A DNA stretch of 64,000 nucleotides from Leptotrichia massiliensis (lineage in GTDB: Bacteria; Fusobacteriota; Fusobacteriia; Fusobacteriales; Leptotrichiaceae). Shown here in pieces: positions 29,568 through 36,545 of the stretch. The notes beneath the pieces were generated by a model that was not told the DNA's origin, made no database searches, and was given only the letters and a program-made list of their open reading frames with translations. A program made the position numbers and the translations under genes. The stretch lies in contig NZ_FNVZ01000005.1 of the NCBI RefSeq assembly GCF_900104625.1, positions 1,426,001-1,490,000 on the forward strand, read 5' to 3'. Within the stretch, counting starts at the first letter, position 1. Each line of letters opens with the position of its first letter.

Positions 29568-29596
29568 ATCCTTACTAAAAAATCAAGGAGTGATAA

Positions 29597-29749
29597 ATGA
29601 AAAATTTAAAAATCAAAAACTTAGATGAAAAAGATATTCAAAATTTGAAGAAAATTAAAATAATTGAGCTGGAAGAAATGAGACTTCAGGATTTGAAAAT
29701 TCTGAAAGTTAAAATTGAAACAGCTATTAAAAATACAGAAAAAGAATAA
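29597..29749 (+). CDS. Small phage-edge protein, coiled-coil
   Basis: A 50-residue Lys/Glu/Leu-rich helical peptide (MKNLKIKNLDEKDIQNLKKI and onward). The AAGGAG ribosome-binding site is six bases upstream of the ATG, and a strong terminator overlaps the stop. It could be a short coiled-coil regulator. No homolog recognised. Confidence 0.55.
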   Translation: MKNLKIKNLDEKDIQNLKKIKIIELEEMRLQDLKILKVKIETAIKNTEKE

Positions 29750-29774
29750 GAGCCTTGTGTGGCTCTTATTTTAT
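29745..29774 (+). terminator. Terminator of the small coiled-coil gene
   Basis: A perfect 10-bp stem AATAAGAGCC (29745-29754) / GGCTCTTATT (29761-29770) with a 6-nt loop, followed by TTAT-rich sequence. Confidence 0.7.
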
Positions 29775-29818
29775 ATTTTATTAGACATGATGTATTCAAA
29801 ATTTCTAGTTTTTCATAG

Positions 29819-30019
29819 TTATCGCTCTTCAAATCCTAAAATTTTCAACAAAGCTTCAGATTTACTTCCGCCAATTTCGTTAAGTTTTTTGTTTATAAAT
29901 TCAAATTCAGTTTCTGTAAACCTTATAGTTAAGGCTCTATTTCTCTTTAATCCTGTCGCCTTTCTTCCAACGTTCCAAGTTGGACTTTCCCCCTTTTTTA
30001 AACTCCTTGGCTTTGTCAT
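29819..30019 (-). CDS. Small ribbon-helix-helix-like DNA-binding protein
   Basis: A 66-residue basic protein. ALTIRFTETEFEFINKKLNEIGGSKSEALLKIL has the strand-helix-helix rhythm of ribbon-helix-helix (MobC/CopG-like) regulators, behind a basic N-terminal tail. The ribosome-binding site TAAGGAG is well placed. It sits alone between the two convergent elements at the prophage edge and is probably expressed in the lysogen; its target is unknown. Confidence 0.6.
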   Translation of the reverse strand: MTKPRSLKKGESPTWNVGRKATGLKRNRALTIRFTETEFEFINKKLNEIGGSKSEALLKILGFEER

Positions 30020-30136
30020 ACTTATCTCCTTACTAGATAAATTATTATAGCTATTATGATTATTGCTATAAAGAAATTTATCTTTTCTTTTAAAGTCGTT
30101 TTTTTTACTTCAAAAGTAATTTTTCTTTTTTTTAAT

Positions 30137-30166
30137 TTGATTTCTTTTTTCATTTTGTGATATAAT
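30137..30166 (+). promoter_or_regulatory. Promoter of the candidate small RNA
   Basis: TTGATT (30137-30142) and TATAAT (30161-30166) are spaced 18 bp; the next 100 bp hold no open frame but end in a strong terminator. Confidence 0.55.
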
Positions 30167-30172
30167 AGGTTA

Positions 30173-30274
30173 TAGGATAGGGCTTAAAGCCCCAGAGCCT
30201 ATTCAAAATAAATTTTGATTTTGAAGATTAAGAAATTGAATTCGACCTCAAGCTTTTTAATCTTCAATTTTTTT
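30173..30274 (+). ncRNA. Candidate prophage small RNA
   Basis: A transcript of about 100 nt is predicted from the promoter at 30137-30166. It begins with a compact fold, where ATAGG pairs with CCTAT around GGGC-TTAAA-GCCC. It ends with the terminator TTGAAGATTAA (30221-30231) / TTAATCTTCAA (30257-30267), an 11-bp perfect stem followed by T7. There is no plausible start codon with a ribosome-binding site. It may be an antisense or trans-acting regulator of the lysogen. Nothing else is seen between 30,020 and 30,404. Confidence 0.5.
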
Positions 30275-30379
30275 ATTTTACCTATCATATATTTCCACCT
30301 CCTTCCTACACATATATAGTACCATACTTTTATAAAAAAAGCAAGCATTTTTTATAAAATAATTACTTTTTTTGAAAAC

Positions 30380-30407
30380 AAAAAAATAGGATACACAAAG
30401 TACCCTA
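30380..30407 (-). terminator. Terminator of the late (structural/lysis) operon
   Basis: On the minus strand TAGGGTAC-TTTGT-GTATCCTA (one G-T pair) is followed by seven T residues. It overlaps the stop codon of the last late gene at 30405. Confidence 0.75.
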
Positions 30408-30971
30408 ATTCAATAAATCTTTTATTTTGTTATACATTCTATTTTCAAAATGTTCAAAATGTGTTTCTACACTTCTTTCTGCCGTTACATAGAGTGATTT
30501 ATCATGTTTGCCATGCTCTTTTAAGTCTTCAAGTAGAGCAATTATAAGATTTTTAGTTTCAGTAAGTTCTTCATCTAAAATTGTCATAAACACTTTTAAT
30601 ACAGCTTTGTCAATTATATCTCTTAAATCCGTATATATTTCATGTTTTTTTTCCTCAATCTTCAAATCTATTTCTCTTAATATTATAATCCAGTTAAGAC
30701 TGATATTATTGTCTATTATATACTGTATTATTCTTTTTTGCAAACTCCATCTTAGCCCTTGAGATGTAAAGTTTAATACCATCTCAAGCCCTTTTCCTCT
30801 CATAGTATTCATGTTCATACTCTGCATAAACTTCTTCATTTCTTTCTGTGTTTCAAGAGCTTCTTTCATGAAAGGAACTACAGAACGGTAAAGTATAATT
30901 ATTGTCAGACACATGAATACTATTGAAATCCCATGGTTTTCTATGTACAATATAAGCTCCTTTAACTGCAT
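30405..30971 (-). CDS. Phage membrane-anchored protein at the end of the late operon
   Basis: A 188-residue protein with one N-terminal membrane segment (ISIVFMCLTIIILYRSVVPF), then a long helical, charged domain rich in Lys, Glu and Met. It lies downstream of the holin- and endolysin-like genes, so a role in lysis (for example an accessory holin or spanin-like tether) is possible. No outer-membrane lipoprotein partner is seen. It could equally be a lysogenic-conversion protein. Family not recognised. Confidence 0.55.
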   Translation of the reverse strand: MQLKELILYIENHGISIVFMCLTIIILYRSVVPFMKEALETQKEMKKFMQSMNMNTMRGKGLEMVLNFTSQGLRWSLQKRIIQYIIDNNISLNWIIILREIDLKIEEKKHEIYTDLRDIIDKAVLKVFMTILDEELTETKNLIIALLEDLKEHGKHDKSLYVTAERSVETHFEHFENRMYNKIKDLLN

Positions 30972-30979
30972 TGCTATTC

Positions 30980-31174
30980 CTACTTTCTGCCAAAATAATA
31001 AACGAACCCAGCTCTGGCAAGCAATTCTCTGTCTCCTCTGAAATTATCCCGGTAATTTATATCAGCATATATATTACTTCGACTGTAGTCACGCTTATAA
31101 TCAATCACATTGAAATTCAGTTTATTGTTGTCGGTAGCAGAGAGTTTTCCACTCTCCACTACTTTTTCAATCAC
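30980..31174 (-). CDS. Small protein in the lysis cassette, start uncertain
   Basis: The conservative start is a GTG at 31174 (64 aa), but the frame stays open upstream to about 31,280, overlapping the holin-like gene in another frame. The extended N terminus (VGEKIEKVTEQATEKAIDKVIEKVVES) is a regular amphipathic heptad-like helix. The C terminus ends RELLARAGFVYYFGRK, resembling the last strand of an outer-membrane barrel. A coiled coil plus an envelope-seeking tail would suit a spanin-like disruption protein, but this is inference. The lack of a clear ribosome-binding site keeps confidence low. Confidence 0.4.
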   Translation of the reverse strand: MIEKVVESGKLSATDNNKLNFNVIDYKRDYSRSNIYADINYRDNFRGDRELLARAGFVYYFGRK

Positions 31175-31239
31175 TTTGTCAATTGCTTTTTCCGTTGCCT
31201 GTTCAGTTACTTTTTCTATTTTCTCTCCGACAGTAGCTC

Positions 31240-31638
31240 TTATTCTTCTTCTACTGCTGTCGGCTTCACTAAACCCTCTTGCTTGTCCTCGTTAAGCTGT
31301 CTTTCTATCTCTCTTGCAATCGCTTTTTCATCAAACAGCTTATCGACTGTTGGTCTCAGTCTTTCAGGAAACATTTTTAAAACCAAGTTCTGAACTGTCA
31401 ATACAGCCTGCACCAGCCTTTCCTCATTGGGCTTGACTCCCTTCAGCAGTTCTCCGAATGCAATCCCGTTTGGTATAAACTGTGTTACGTATCTTGCCAT
31501 TTTCTTTTTAAGCAGATATCTGTATCCTTTTACAAGATATGTTGAAATTCCCTTTACTACAAATCCAGCTAATGCTACTGCCACTAGATTTATTACATTT
31601 CCTCCAAATTGATTTAATACTGTTGTTATCACGTTCAT
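31240..31638 (-). CDS. Holin-like phage protein (LLH type)
   Basis: A 132-residue protein. It has an N-terminal hydrophobic helix (VINLVAVALAGFVVKGISTYLV), a basic segment (KGYRYLLKKKMARYV) and a soluble charged C-terminal half. This resembles phage holins of the LL-H family, which open the inner membrane to release endolysin. It sits immediately downstream of the amidase gene, separated by one base, the expected place for a holin. Confidence 0.6.
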   Translation of the reverse strand: MNVITTVLNQFGGNVINLVAVALAGFVVKGISTYLVKGYRYLLKKKMARYVTQFIPNGIAFGELLKGVKPNEERLVQAVLTVQNLVLKMFPERLRPTVDKLFDEKAIAREIERQLNEDKQEGLVKPTAVEEE

Positions 31639-31639
31639 T

Positions 31640-32221
31640 TTACATCACTCCTTCAAAATATTCTTTTATAGATTTTTTTATCGCTTCCACATATTCCCGT
31701 TTTTTCTCTTTACCAATTCTTAAATCTCCATCATTGTCTATAAAAAATGGCTCAATAATATTACAAGGTGCATTTGTCTTATAAAGCAAATAACTTCCCC
31801 TTGTTTCCATATCTTTGAATTTAATAGGATTCCGTTTCTTAATTTCATTTGTAACTCTTGGTTTCGCTCCTCTGTTGTGGATTCCAAAAGTTTCAGAAAT
31901 ATTTTTACTTAATAGCTCTGCTAATTTTTTAGATTTTTCACTTGAATGCCAGTAAAGTGCCTCTGTTCCTGAAGCAATTCCATCAAATGAATTACAATGC
32001 AGTGATAAAATCAAGTCTGATTTGTAGCCGTTGACTATCCCAATATTTTCAACCTTGTTATATCCCCTGTTATATTTTACGACTTCATACTCATTTTTTA
32101 ATGTTTCCATAAGCATATCAGCAAGTTCGGTATTATAAGCAAGCTCAGTCTCTTTTGTATGAGGGTTAATTGCTCCGCAATCGTTTCCGCCGTGTCCAAT
32201 TATTATACAAAGTTTTTTCAT
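31640..32221 (-). CDS. N-acetylmuramoyl-L-alanine amidase (Amidase_3), phage lysin
   Basis: A zinc amidase that cuts the bond between muramic acid and the stem peptide. Visible motifs are IIGHGGND at the N terminus (first zinc His), KETELAYN (Glu ligand), LILSLHCNSF (second His), and NIIEPFFIDN near the end (catalytic Glu). At 193 aa it is a bare catalytic domain without a cell-wall binding domain. It lies next to a GH108 muramidase gene, so the phage carries two enzymes with different bond specificities. Confidence 0.88.
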   Translation of the reverse strand: MKKLCIIIGHGGNDCGAINPHTKETELAYNTELADMLMETLKNEYEVVKYNRGYNKVENIGIVNGYKSDLILSLHCNSFDGIASGTEALYWHSSEKSKKLAELLSKNISETFGIHNRGAKPRVTNEIKKRNPIKFKDMETRGSYLLYKTNAPCNIIEPFFIDNDGDLRIGKEKKREYVEAIKKSIKEYFEGVM

Positions 32222-32222
32222 C

Positions 32223-32759
32223 TTACACCATCTCCTTTAAGTATTTTTCTTTTTTATCAACACGATTTAGCCATCCTTTTAAAAAATCTTTTTGTGTTGG
32301 ATTGTATTCCACAACAGAGTGATAAAATTTTCTTTGTAAATTATGATAATTTTTTAAAAATTCTTCAGATTTTCCCTGCTCTTCTACTTCATTTAAAGCT
32401 TTTATAGTTTTGATTCCAAAAATACCATCTACAACTAGATCATAACCAAAAAATTTATTTAATGTCACTTGTGCTTTTTTAGTTGCCCATTTTCCCGAGT
32501 TAAAACTCCAGTCACATATTGAAAGTGCAACCTTATCATTTCTTACTTCATTCAAACAATTTTTTAGATAATAATCCTTTTCCAGTATTCTTTTTGCAAA
32601 ATCTTGTGTTAAATTTTTCATAGAGCCATTGTATCCGTTTCTTCTTGCTTCCTCTTTTGTAACTCCCCATGTTGTTTCTCCACCCTTATCATTCTTATCG
32701 TTAGTATAACCACCCTCGACAGCCAACATAAAGTTGAAAATTTTGTCAAATCTATTCAT
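32223..32759 (-). CDS. GH108 N-acetylmuramidase endolysin
   Basis: A 178-residue lysozyme-type enzyme. The N-terminal motif VEGGYTNDKNDKGGETTWGVT has the catalytic Glu and the glycine-rich loop typical of glycoside hydrolase family 108. The C-terminal half (FGYDLVVDGIFGIKTIKALNEV) is the PG_binding_3 peptidoglycan-binding domain. It hydrolyses the glycan strand. It has no signal peptide, so export depends on the holin. It ends one base before the amidase start. Confidence 0.9.
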   Translation of the reverse strand: MNRFDKIFNFMLAVEGGYTNDKNDKGGETTWGVTKEEARRNGYNGSMKNLTQDFAKRILEKDYYLKNCLNEVRNDKVALSICDWSFNSGKWATKKAQVTLNKFFGYDLVVDGIFGIKTIKALNEVEEQGKSEEFLKNYHNLQRKFYHSVVEYNPTQKDFLKGWLNRVDKKEKYLKEMV

Positions 32760-33338
32760 CTATGCCACTTCCTTTTCTACTTTTTTAATTTCTTTTGTTA
32801 ATTTTGCTATTTCAGTTTTCAATAAATCCATTTCGGACTTTATCTCTGTTATCCTTTCCTCTGTTTCGGTTATGTCAAAGCCTATATTTTCAAATTCCTC
32901 TTTTTCCTCTTCCTTATTTTCCAATTCTTTTTTGAATTTGATATACTCTTGCTGTTTTTTATATCTTGTATCTTTTAAATACTGTAATTTCTCAGCATTA
33001 TCCTCAACCCAACTCTTAGTATCTTTATCCCATTTACTGTACTCATTCGGTTTAGCTACTGTTACGATAGTTTTGTTTGATTCATCAAGATAACTTCCAT
33101 CATCTAGTATTCTTTTTCCAGCCTTAACTTTTTCAAATTCAGTCATTTCCCTCAATTCTCCAGTTTCAATATCCACAACTGGATTTACAAGTAACACGGT
33201 AGAATATTTCATTGTTTCCTCATTCCAGTCAGGATAAAACGTTGTCGGATTTTCCTTAAAATGCTCAAGTCCAGTAGTTACTGGCTGTGCGATATTTTCC
33301 ATTGTTGCTATCAAGTAAATAAATATTACTGTTGTCAT
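32760..33338 (-). CDS. Tail-fibre-associated protein (possible assembly chaperone)
   Basis: The 192-residue protein has an N-terminal domain with segments such as NPVVDIETGELREMTEFEKVKAGK and KTIVTVAKPNEYSKWDKDTKSWVEDNAEKLQYLKD. These are typical of genes next to tail fibres, with a DUF4376 or fibre-assembly flavour. A long coiled coil follows from about residue 115. It is separated from the fibre by the recombinase gene. If it is a chaperone it must cope with both versions of the fibre tip. Confidence 0.55.
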   Translation of the reverse strand: MTTVIFIYLIATMENIAQPVTTGLEHFKENPTTFYPDWNEETMKYSTVLLVNPVVDIETGELREMTEFEKVKAGKRILDDGSYLDESNKTIVTVAKPNEYSKWDKDTKSWVEDNAEKLQYLKDTRYKKQQEYIKFKKELENKEEEKEEFENIGFDITETEERITEIKSEMDLLKTEIAKLTKEIKKVEKEVA

Positions 33339-33383
33339 TTTTTATCACTCCATTTCTTTTTTATGATTTTAATTCTGTGATAG

Positions 33384-33563
33384 TTTGGGAATTTTTACAG
33401 ATTTTAAAAATTCATTTGTTAATTTTCTTAACTTTGAACGTTTTACCGACTTCGGTAATTTGATAAAAAACAAAAGTTGGCCCAAAATAAAATTACTTCA
33501 AAGTCCCTAAAAATCGGCGTAAATTTTTTTAAAACGTAATAACAATTCTTGATAATTCCCAAA
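33384..33563. repeat. 10-bp inverted repeat in the gap downstream of the recombinase
   Basis: TTTGGGAATT (33384-33393) and AATTCCCAAA (33554-33563) flank most of the 243-bp gap, which also holds the small palindrome TTACCGA-CT-TCGGTAA (33443-33458). No open frame is seen. Significance unknown; it does not match the 19-bp sites of the invertible segment. Confidence 0.3.
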
Positions 33564-33581
33564 TTTCTTTCAATTTTTATG

Positions 33582-34517
33582 CTAAAATCCCGCTTTTTTG
33601 CGAATTTCTAGCAATTTATTTTTCCTATCTTTTGCAGTAGTTTTCTTGATGTAATGTTTCTTTGTAACATCAATCCCAGAATGATTTGCAAATTCACTTG
33701 CTAATTCAATTCCACCGACTTCCGCCAATAAATTAATACTAGTTTTCCTTAACGTGTGAGGATATAAATTATCTATTCCTACAAGTTTTCCTATTTTTCT
33801 AACTCGATCACGTATAGTTGATTTGCTCATTTGCTTAAATACTCCGTTGTATTTAGTAACAAATAAGTATTCTATGTTGCCTTTCCTACATTTCAACCAC
33901 TCCTTTATCAAATTTAACGTGTTTTCAAATATCACAAATTCCACAATTTTTTGTTCTTTTTCTACAATTCCATTTATTATCCCATTTTCTAAATCTAAAT
34001 TACTCATTTTAATTGAATGTAATGCCGATATTCGACATCCAGTATCAATAATAAGATTGAATATTATCTGATCTTGCAAATCATATTTTTCAGACAATTT
34101 CATTTTCACTTGTATTTCCACTATTTCCTTACTGTTTAAATAATAGCTTTTTCTCCTCTTTTCCACATCTGTAACTTTTAATCTGTCTAGTTTATCCCGA
34201 AACGGATGCACCTCCACTAAATCTCTTTTAACAGCCCATATATAGAAGCTACTTATTGCTGTTATTTTGTTGTTGATAGTACTTGCATTGTTTCCTTTTA
34301 CTTCCCTGCAGTATCTTATGTATCGTTCTAAAATAACCACCATGTTTTTGGAATTTTTTCTGTTCAATAAATAACAATTATTTTCATATCGTCGTAAATA
34401 CTCAACAAATTGTTTCATACTGTTTGTGTAAGTCCTATATGTTGTGTTTTTTACACTTTCATTTCTCACTATACAACTGTTCAGATATTCCTTGTAGATT
34501 TCCCAATTTTTGTTCAT
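33582..34517 (-). CDS. Tyrosine recombinase, probable tail-fibre DNA invertase
   Basis: About 311 aa with an N-terminal SAM-like core-binding domain (residues about 1-105) and a C-terminal catalytic domain. The active-site set is visible: Arg in DTGCRISALHSI, HTLRKT (His-x-x-Arg), FANHSG (His) and the nucleophile in KKHYIKK. The ATG at 34517 has AGGAG eight bases upstream and is preferred over a GTG at 34526. It starts 45 bp from one of two 19-bp inverted repeats bounding the fibre 3' end, as expected for a dedicated invertase. It may instead be, or also be, the prophage integrase, since no other integrase is in the window. Confidence 0.85.
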   Translation of the reverse strand: MNKNWEIYKEYLNSCIVRNESVKNTTYRTYTNSMKQFVEYLRRYENNCYLLNRKNSKNMVVILERYIRYCREVKGNNASTINNKITAISSFYIWAVKRDLVEVHPFRDKLDRLKVTDVEKRRKSYYLNSKEIVEIQVKMKLSEKYDLQDQIIFNLIIDTGCRISALHSIKMSNLDLENGIINGIVEKEQKIVEFVIFENTLNLIKEWLKCRKGNIEYLFVTKYNGVFKQMSKSTIRDRVRKIGKLVGIDNLYPHTLRKTSINLLAEVGGIELASEFANHSGIDVTKKHYIKKTTAKDRKNKLLEIRKKAGF

Positions 34518-34535
34518 TTGAATCACTCCTATACT

Positions 34536-34575
34536 TTTATTTTAAGTATAGCTTTTTTGAGTAAATTGGAAAATT
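34536..34575 (-). promoter_or_regulatory. Recombinase promoter overlapping an inversion site
   Basis: On the minus strand TATACT forms the -10 element about 25 bp before the start codon. A weak TTTCCA -35 lies 16 bp upstream, inside the left 19-bp repeat. The small palindrome TATACTT-TTATTTT-AAGTATA sits in the leader. Recombinase bound to its site would therefore cover its own promoter. Confidence 0.4.
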
Positions 34576-34581
34576 TATCCA
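34563..34581 (+). repeat. Inversion site, left 19-bp repeat
   Basis: AAATTGGAAAATTTATCCA, the exact reverse complement of 35202-35220. The first 18 bases are codons for KLENLS in the frame of the silent cassette. Confidence 0.9.
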
Positions 34582-34898
34582 AAGTCCAACAAGCGAAACT
34601 TTACGTTCATGCAGAAGCAATTGGTGCTGGAAGAACTACATGTAATATTGTAGAAAAAGTTGGGAATATAGTAACTATAATATTTGATAGTGGTAATGCT
34701 CTCAAAAACATTAATGATAATACTGTAATATTTCAAATTCCAGATGGTTTTAAGCCCAAGACTTTCCTTTCAGTTAATGCTTCTCAGTACAATACTTCGA
34801 ACGGAACGGTATATATTGAACCTAGCGGAATTGGTAAATGGAAAGGTGCAACAGTCAATTCTGCCAGCATAATATTTTCAGTCAGTTATATTGTTTAA
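34563..34898 (+). CDS. Silent alternative tail-fibre C-terminal cassette
   Basis: The cassette encodes KLENLS followed by 105 residues and a stop, with no start codon or ribosome-binding site of its own. It aligns in pattern with the expressed fibre tip: K-x-GN-I, F-x-IP-x-x-F-x-PK, I-E-x-x-G and W-K/R-GA occur in the same order, while the rest differs strongly. The longer open frame extending back to 34410 runs across the recombinase start region and has no translation signals. After inversion the cassette would be read in frame as fibre residues 222-332. Confidence 0.85.
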   Translation, partial: KLENLSKVQQAKLYVHAEAIGAGRTTCNIVEKVGNIVTIIFDSGNALKNINDNTVIFQIPDGFKPKTFLSVNASQYNTSNGTVYIEPSGIGKWKGATVNSASIIFSVSYIV

Positions 34899-34905
34899 AC
34901 TAAGT

Positions 34906-35883
34906 TTATTTAGCTAAATATACCGCATTGATATATAACGCGGAGCTTGTTCGTGCCCCACGCCACACTACATTACCGTTTGTTTCTATGTGAGCCGCTC
35001 CACCACTGGCAGAATTAATTATTCCAACGCTGACTGGAGTTAAGAACTTTGGACGAAATTTTTCAGGGATATTAAAAAGCACTTCTCCGTAATTCCGACC
35101 GTTGTAAACTTCGTTGGAATCTACAGTCAGAATACAAATATTTCCAATTTTGTGAATTACTCCGACCGTGAGCCTTGAATCTATCGCATAGCTTTCAACA
35201 CTGGATAAATTTTCCAATTTGTTTGCAGTTTGATAGTCTGAAATAGGAATAAATTTTGTACTTTCATAATAAGTCAAATCATTTTCTATTTTTGGCACTA
35301 CCATTTGTTTATTTGCGACATCATAATATGCCACTCCCACTTTTTTAGTTCCTACTGTCCCTAATAATCCACCAAAATTTGTCCCTAAAAATTGATTATA
35401 TTCCACCATTTCAAGTGGAATTACAAATCTTACACCGTCAAAAATAACTTTGTAGTATCTATTCTTTTGTAATTCTCCAACGGTTAAATTAATAACTGTT
35501 TCCCCATCTTCCTTTGTTAAATTATATTTATCTCCAGAAATTCTTAACATAACTACATTTGTTGTATTTGCTTCAGTTATTTTAATATTAAATGTTAATC
35601 CGTCAAACAATTCTAACCCATTCAAATTATTTGTTCCCTTTAATCCCTCTATGTCTAATTCGTAAACATCTGTGCTATTTTCTACTGCATGGACTGTTCC
35701 GACAGTAAAATTAAGTCCCTCCTGCATTGGATTAAATAAATTCTTATCCAATGGAGTTCCAGCTACATTAATATTATTAGGAATATCAGTAATTATTGCT
35801 GTGCCGTCACTATTATTTACAATATTATATTTATTGGCAACTGTTCTTCCTCTATCTATCACATTTGTGAATTTTTTTGACAT
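34906..35883 (-). CDS. Phage tail fibre with switchable C terminus
   Basis: A 325-residue fibre. The N-terminal 221 residues are constant, with TPLDKNLFNPMQEGLNFTVG for baseplate attachment and a beta-rich middle (FDGLTFNIKITEANTTNVVMLRISG). KLENLS (222-227) is encoded by the inversion site, and the last 98 residues form the exposed tip ending RGARTSSALYINAVYLAK. It is the last gene of the tail module, after gpI. The strong AAAGGAG site supports the ATG. Phase variation of the tip should change which host surface structure is recognised. Confidence 0.85.
   Translation of the reverse strand: MSKKFTNVIDRGRTVANKYNIVNNSDGTAIITDIPNNINVAGTPLDKNLFNPMQEGLNFTVGTVHAVENSTDVYELDIEGLKGTNNLNGLELFDGLTFNIKITEANTTNVVMLRISGDKYNLTKEDGETVINLTVGELQKNRYYKVIFDGVRFVIPLEMVEYNQFLGTNFGGLLGTVGTKKVGVAYYDVANKQMVVPKIENDLTYYESTKFIPISDYQTANKLENLSSVESYAIDSRLTVGVIHKIGNICILTVDSNEVYNGRNYGEVLFNIPEKFRPKFLTPVSVGIINSASGGAAHIETNGNVVWRGARTSSALYINAVYLAK
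35202..35220 (-). repeat. Inversion site, right 19-bp repeat
   Basis: Reverse complement of 34563-34581, lying inside the expressed fibre gene and encoding KLENLS there. The identity stops abruptly on both sides, as expected for a recombination core. Confidence 0.9.
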
Positions 35884-35885
35884 TT

Positions 35886-36545
35886 TTATCTCCTTTCAAA
35901 ATTTATTAGATCATCTGATAAGTAAATTTTATCTCCAGCATTTATTTCTTTTGAATACGGTATATCATCAAAATTGAAATTACAATCTGCTTTTCTTGTA
36001 TAATGCAATGGAAATAAAACATCTCCAGCAAATATATCTCCTGAGTAATACGCTTGGTTATAATTTTCTAGGCATTTTCTCGTGTTTATTTTTATACCTC
36101 CACCTATGATACTTTCTAAGTCTATTACATCTATCAATGAAAAGTTATAATTTTTTTCAGCTATAAAATCTATATCATATCGTCCAGCTTCACCGTCAAC
36201 TTTCCAGCCTTCACGAATTTCAGGAAATAATCCTGTAAAACTTTTAATTAAATTTAGAATATTATCAAGAGTAGGCACTATATCCAACGCTTGAAATTTT
36301 AATTTGATTCTTTTTCTATAATTATCATCTACATCATTGTTTCTTTTTTCTTCAACTAAAGCTCCCAAATCATCTAAAAATTCGCCTTTTGCTTTATCAA
36401 TTAACCAATAATTGTCAAGCATATCAATATATTTATCTATCAAGTCAAAAACTTTAGCAATACTTTGAATAAATAATTGATTTATTTCTGTGGCTTGCAA
36501 AATATATGGAATCTTACTTGTTAAATATTTATAGTTGTTATACAT
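35886..36545 (-). CDS. Baseplate wedge protein gpI-like (DUF2612/YmfQ type)
   Basis: A 219-residue protein. The start (YLTSKIPYILQATEINQLFIQSIAKVFDLIDKYIDML) and the DDLGALVEEKRN...YRKRIKLKFQALDIVPTLDNILNLIKSFTG region match the family that caps the baseplate and carries the fibre. Its start overlaps the end of the baseplate J gene by 8 bp and it ends 3 bp before the fibre, fitting the order J-I-fibre of P2/Mu-like tails. Confidence 0.75.
   Translation of the reverse strand: MYNNYKYLTSKIPYILQATEINQLFIQSIAKVFDLIDKYIDMLDNYWLIDKAKGEFLDDLGALVEEKRNNDVDDNYRKRIKLKFQALDIVPTLDNILNLIKSFTGLFPEIREGWKVDGEAGRYDIDFIAEKNYNFSLIDVIDLESIIGGGIKINTRKCLENYNQAYYSGDIFAGDVLFPLHYTRKADCNFNFDDIPYSKEINAGDKIYLSDDLINFERR

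Larger units (their letters stand above)
34563..35220. other. 658-bp invertible DNA segment (tail-fibre tip switch)
   Basis: Bounded by perfect 19-bp inverted repeats, it contains two convergent C-terminal fibre cassettes whose stop codons are only 7 bp apart. Both repeats encode the same KLENLS hexapeptide in the matching frame, so inversion exchanges tips without a frame change. The tyrosine recombinase gene lies just outside. Confidence 0.85.

Noticed and set aside
33582-34517. Calling the tyrosine recombinase simply the prophage integrase
   Set aside because: It lies in the middle of the late tail/lysis cluster next to paired inversion sites, not at an end of the prophage. Invertase is the better reading, though dual use cannot be excluded.
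34410-34898. A 162-codon plus-strand frame starting at 34410
   Set aside because: The first 51 codons are antisense to the start of the recombinase gene and have no ribosome-binding site. Only the part from the inversion site (34563) onward is homologous to the fibre tip, so it is treated as a silent cassette.
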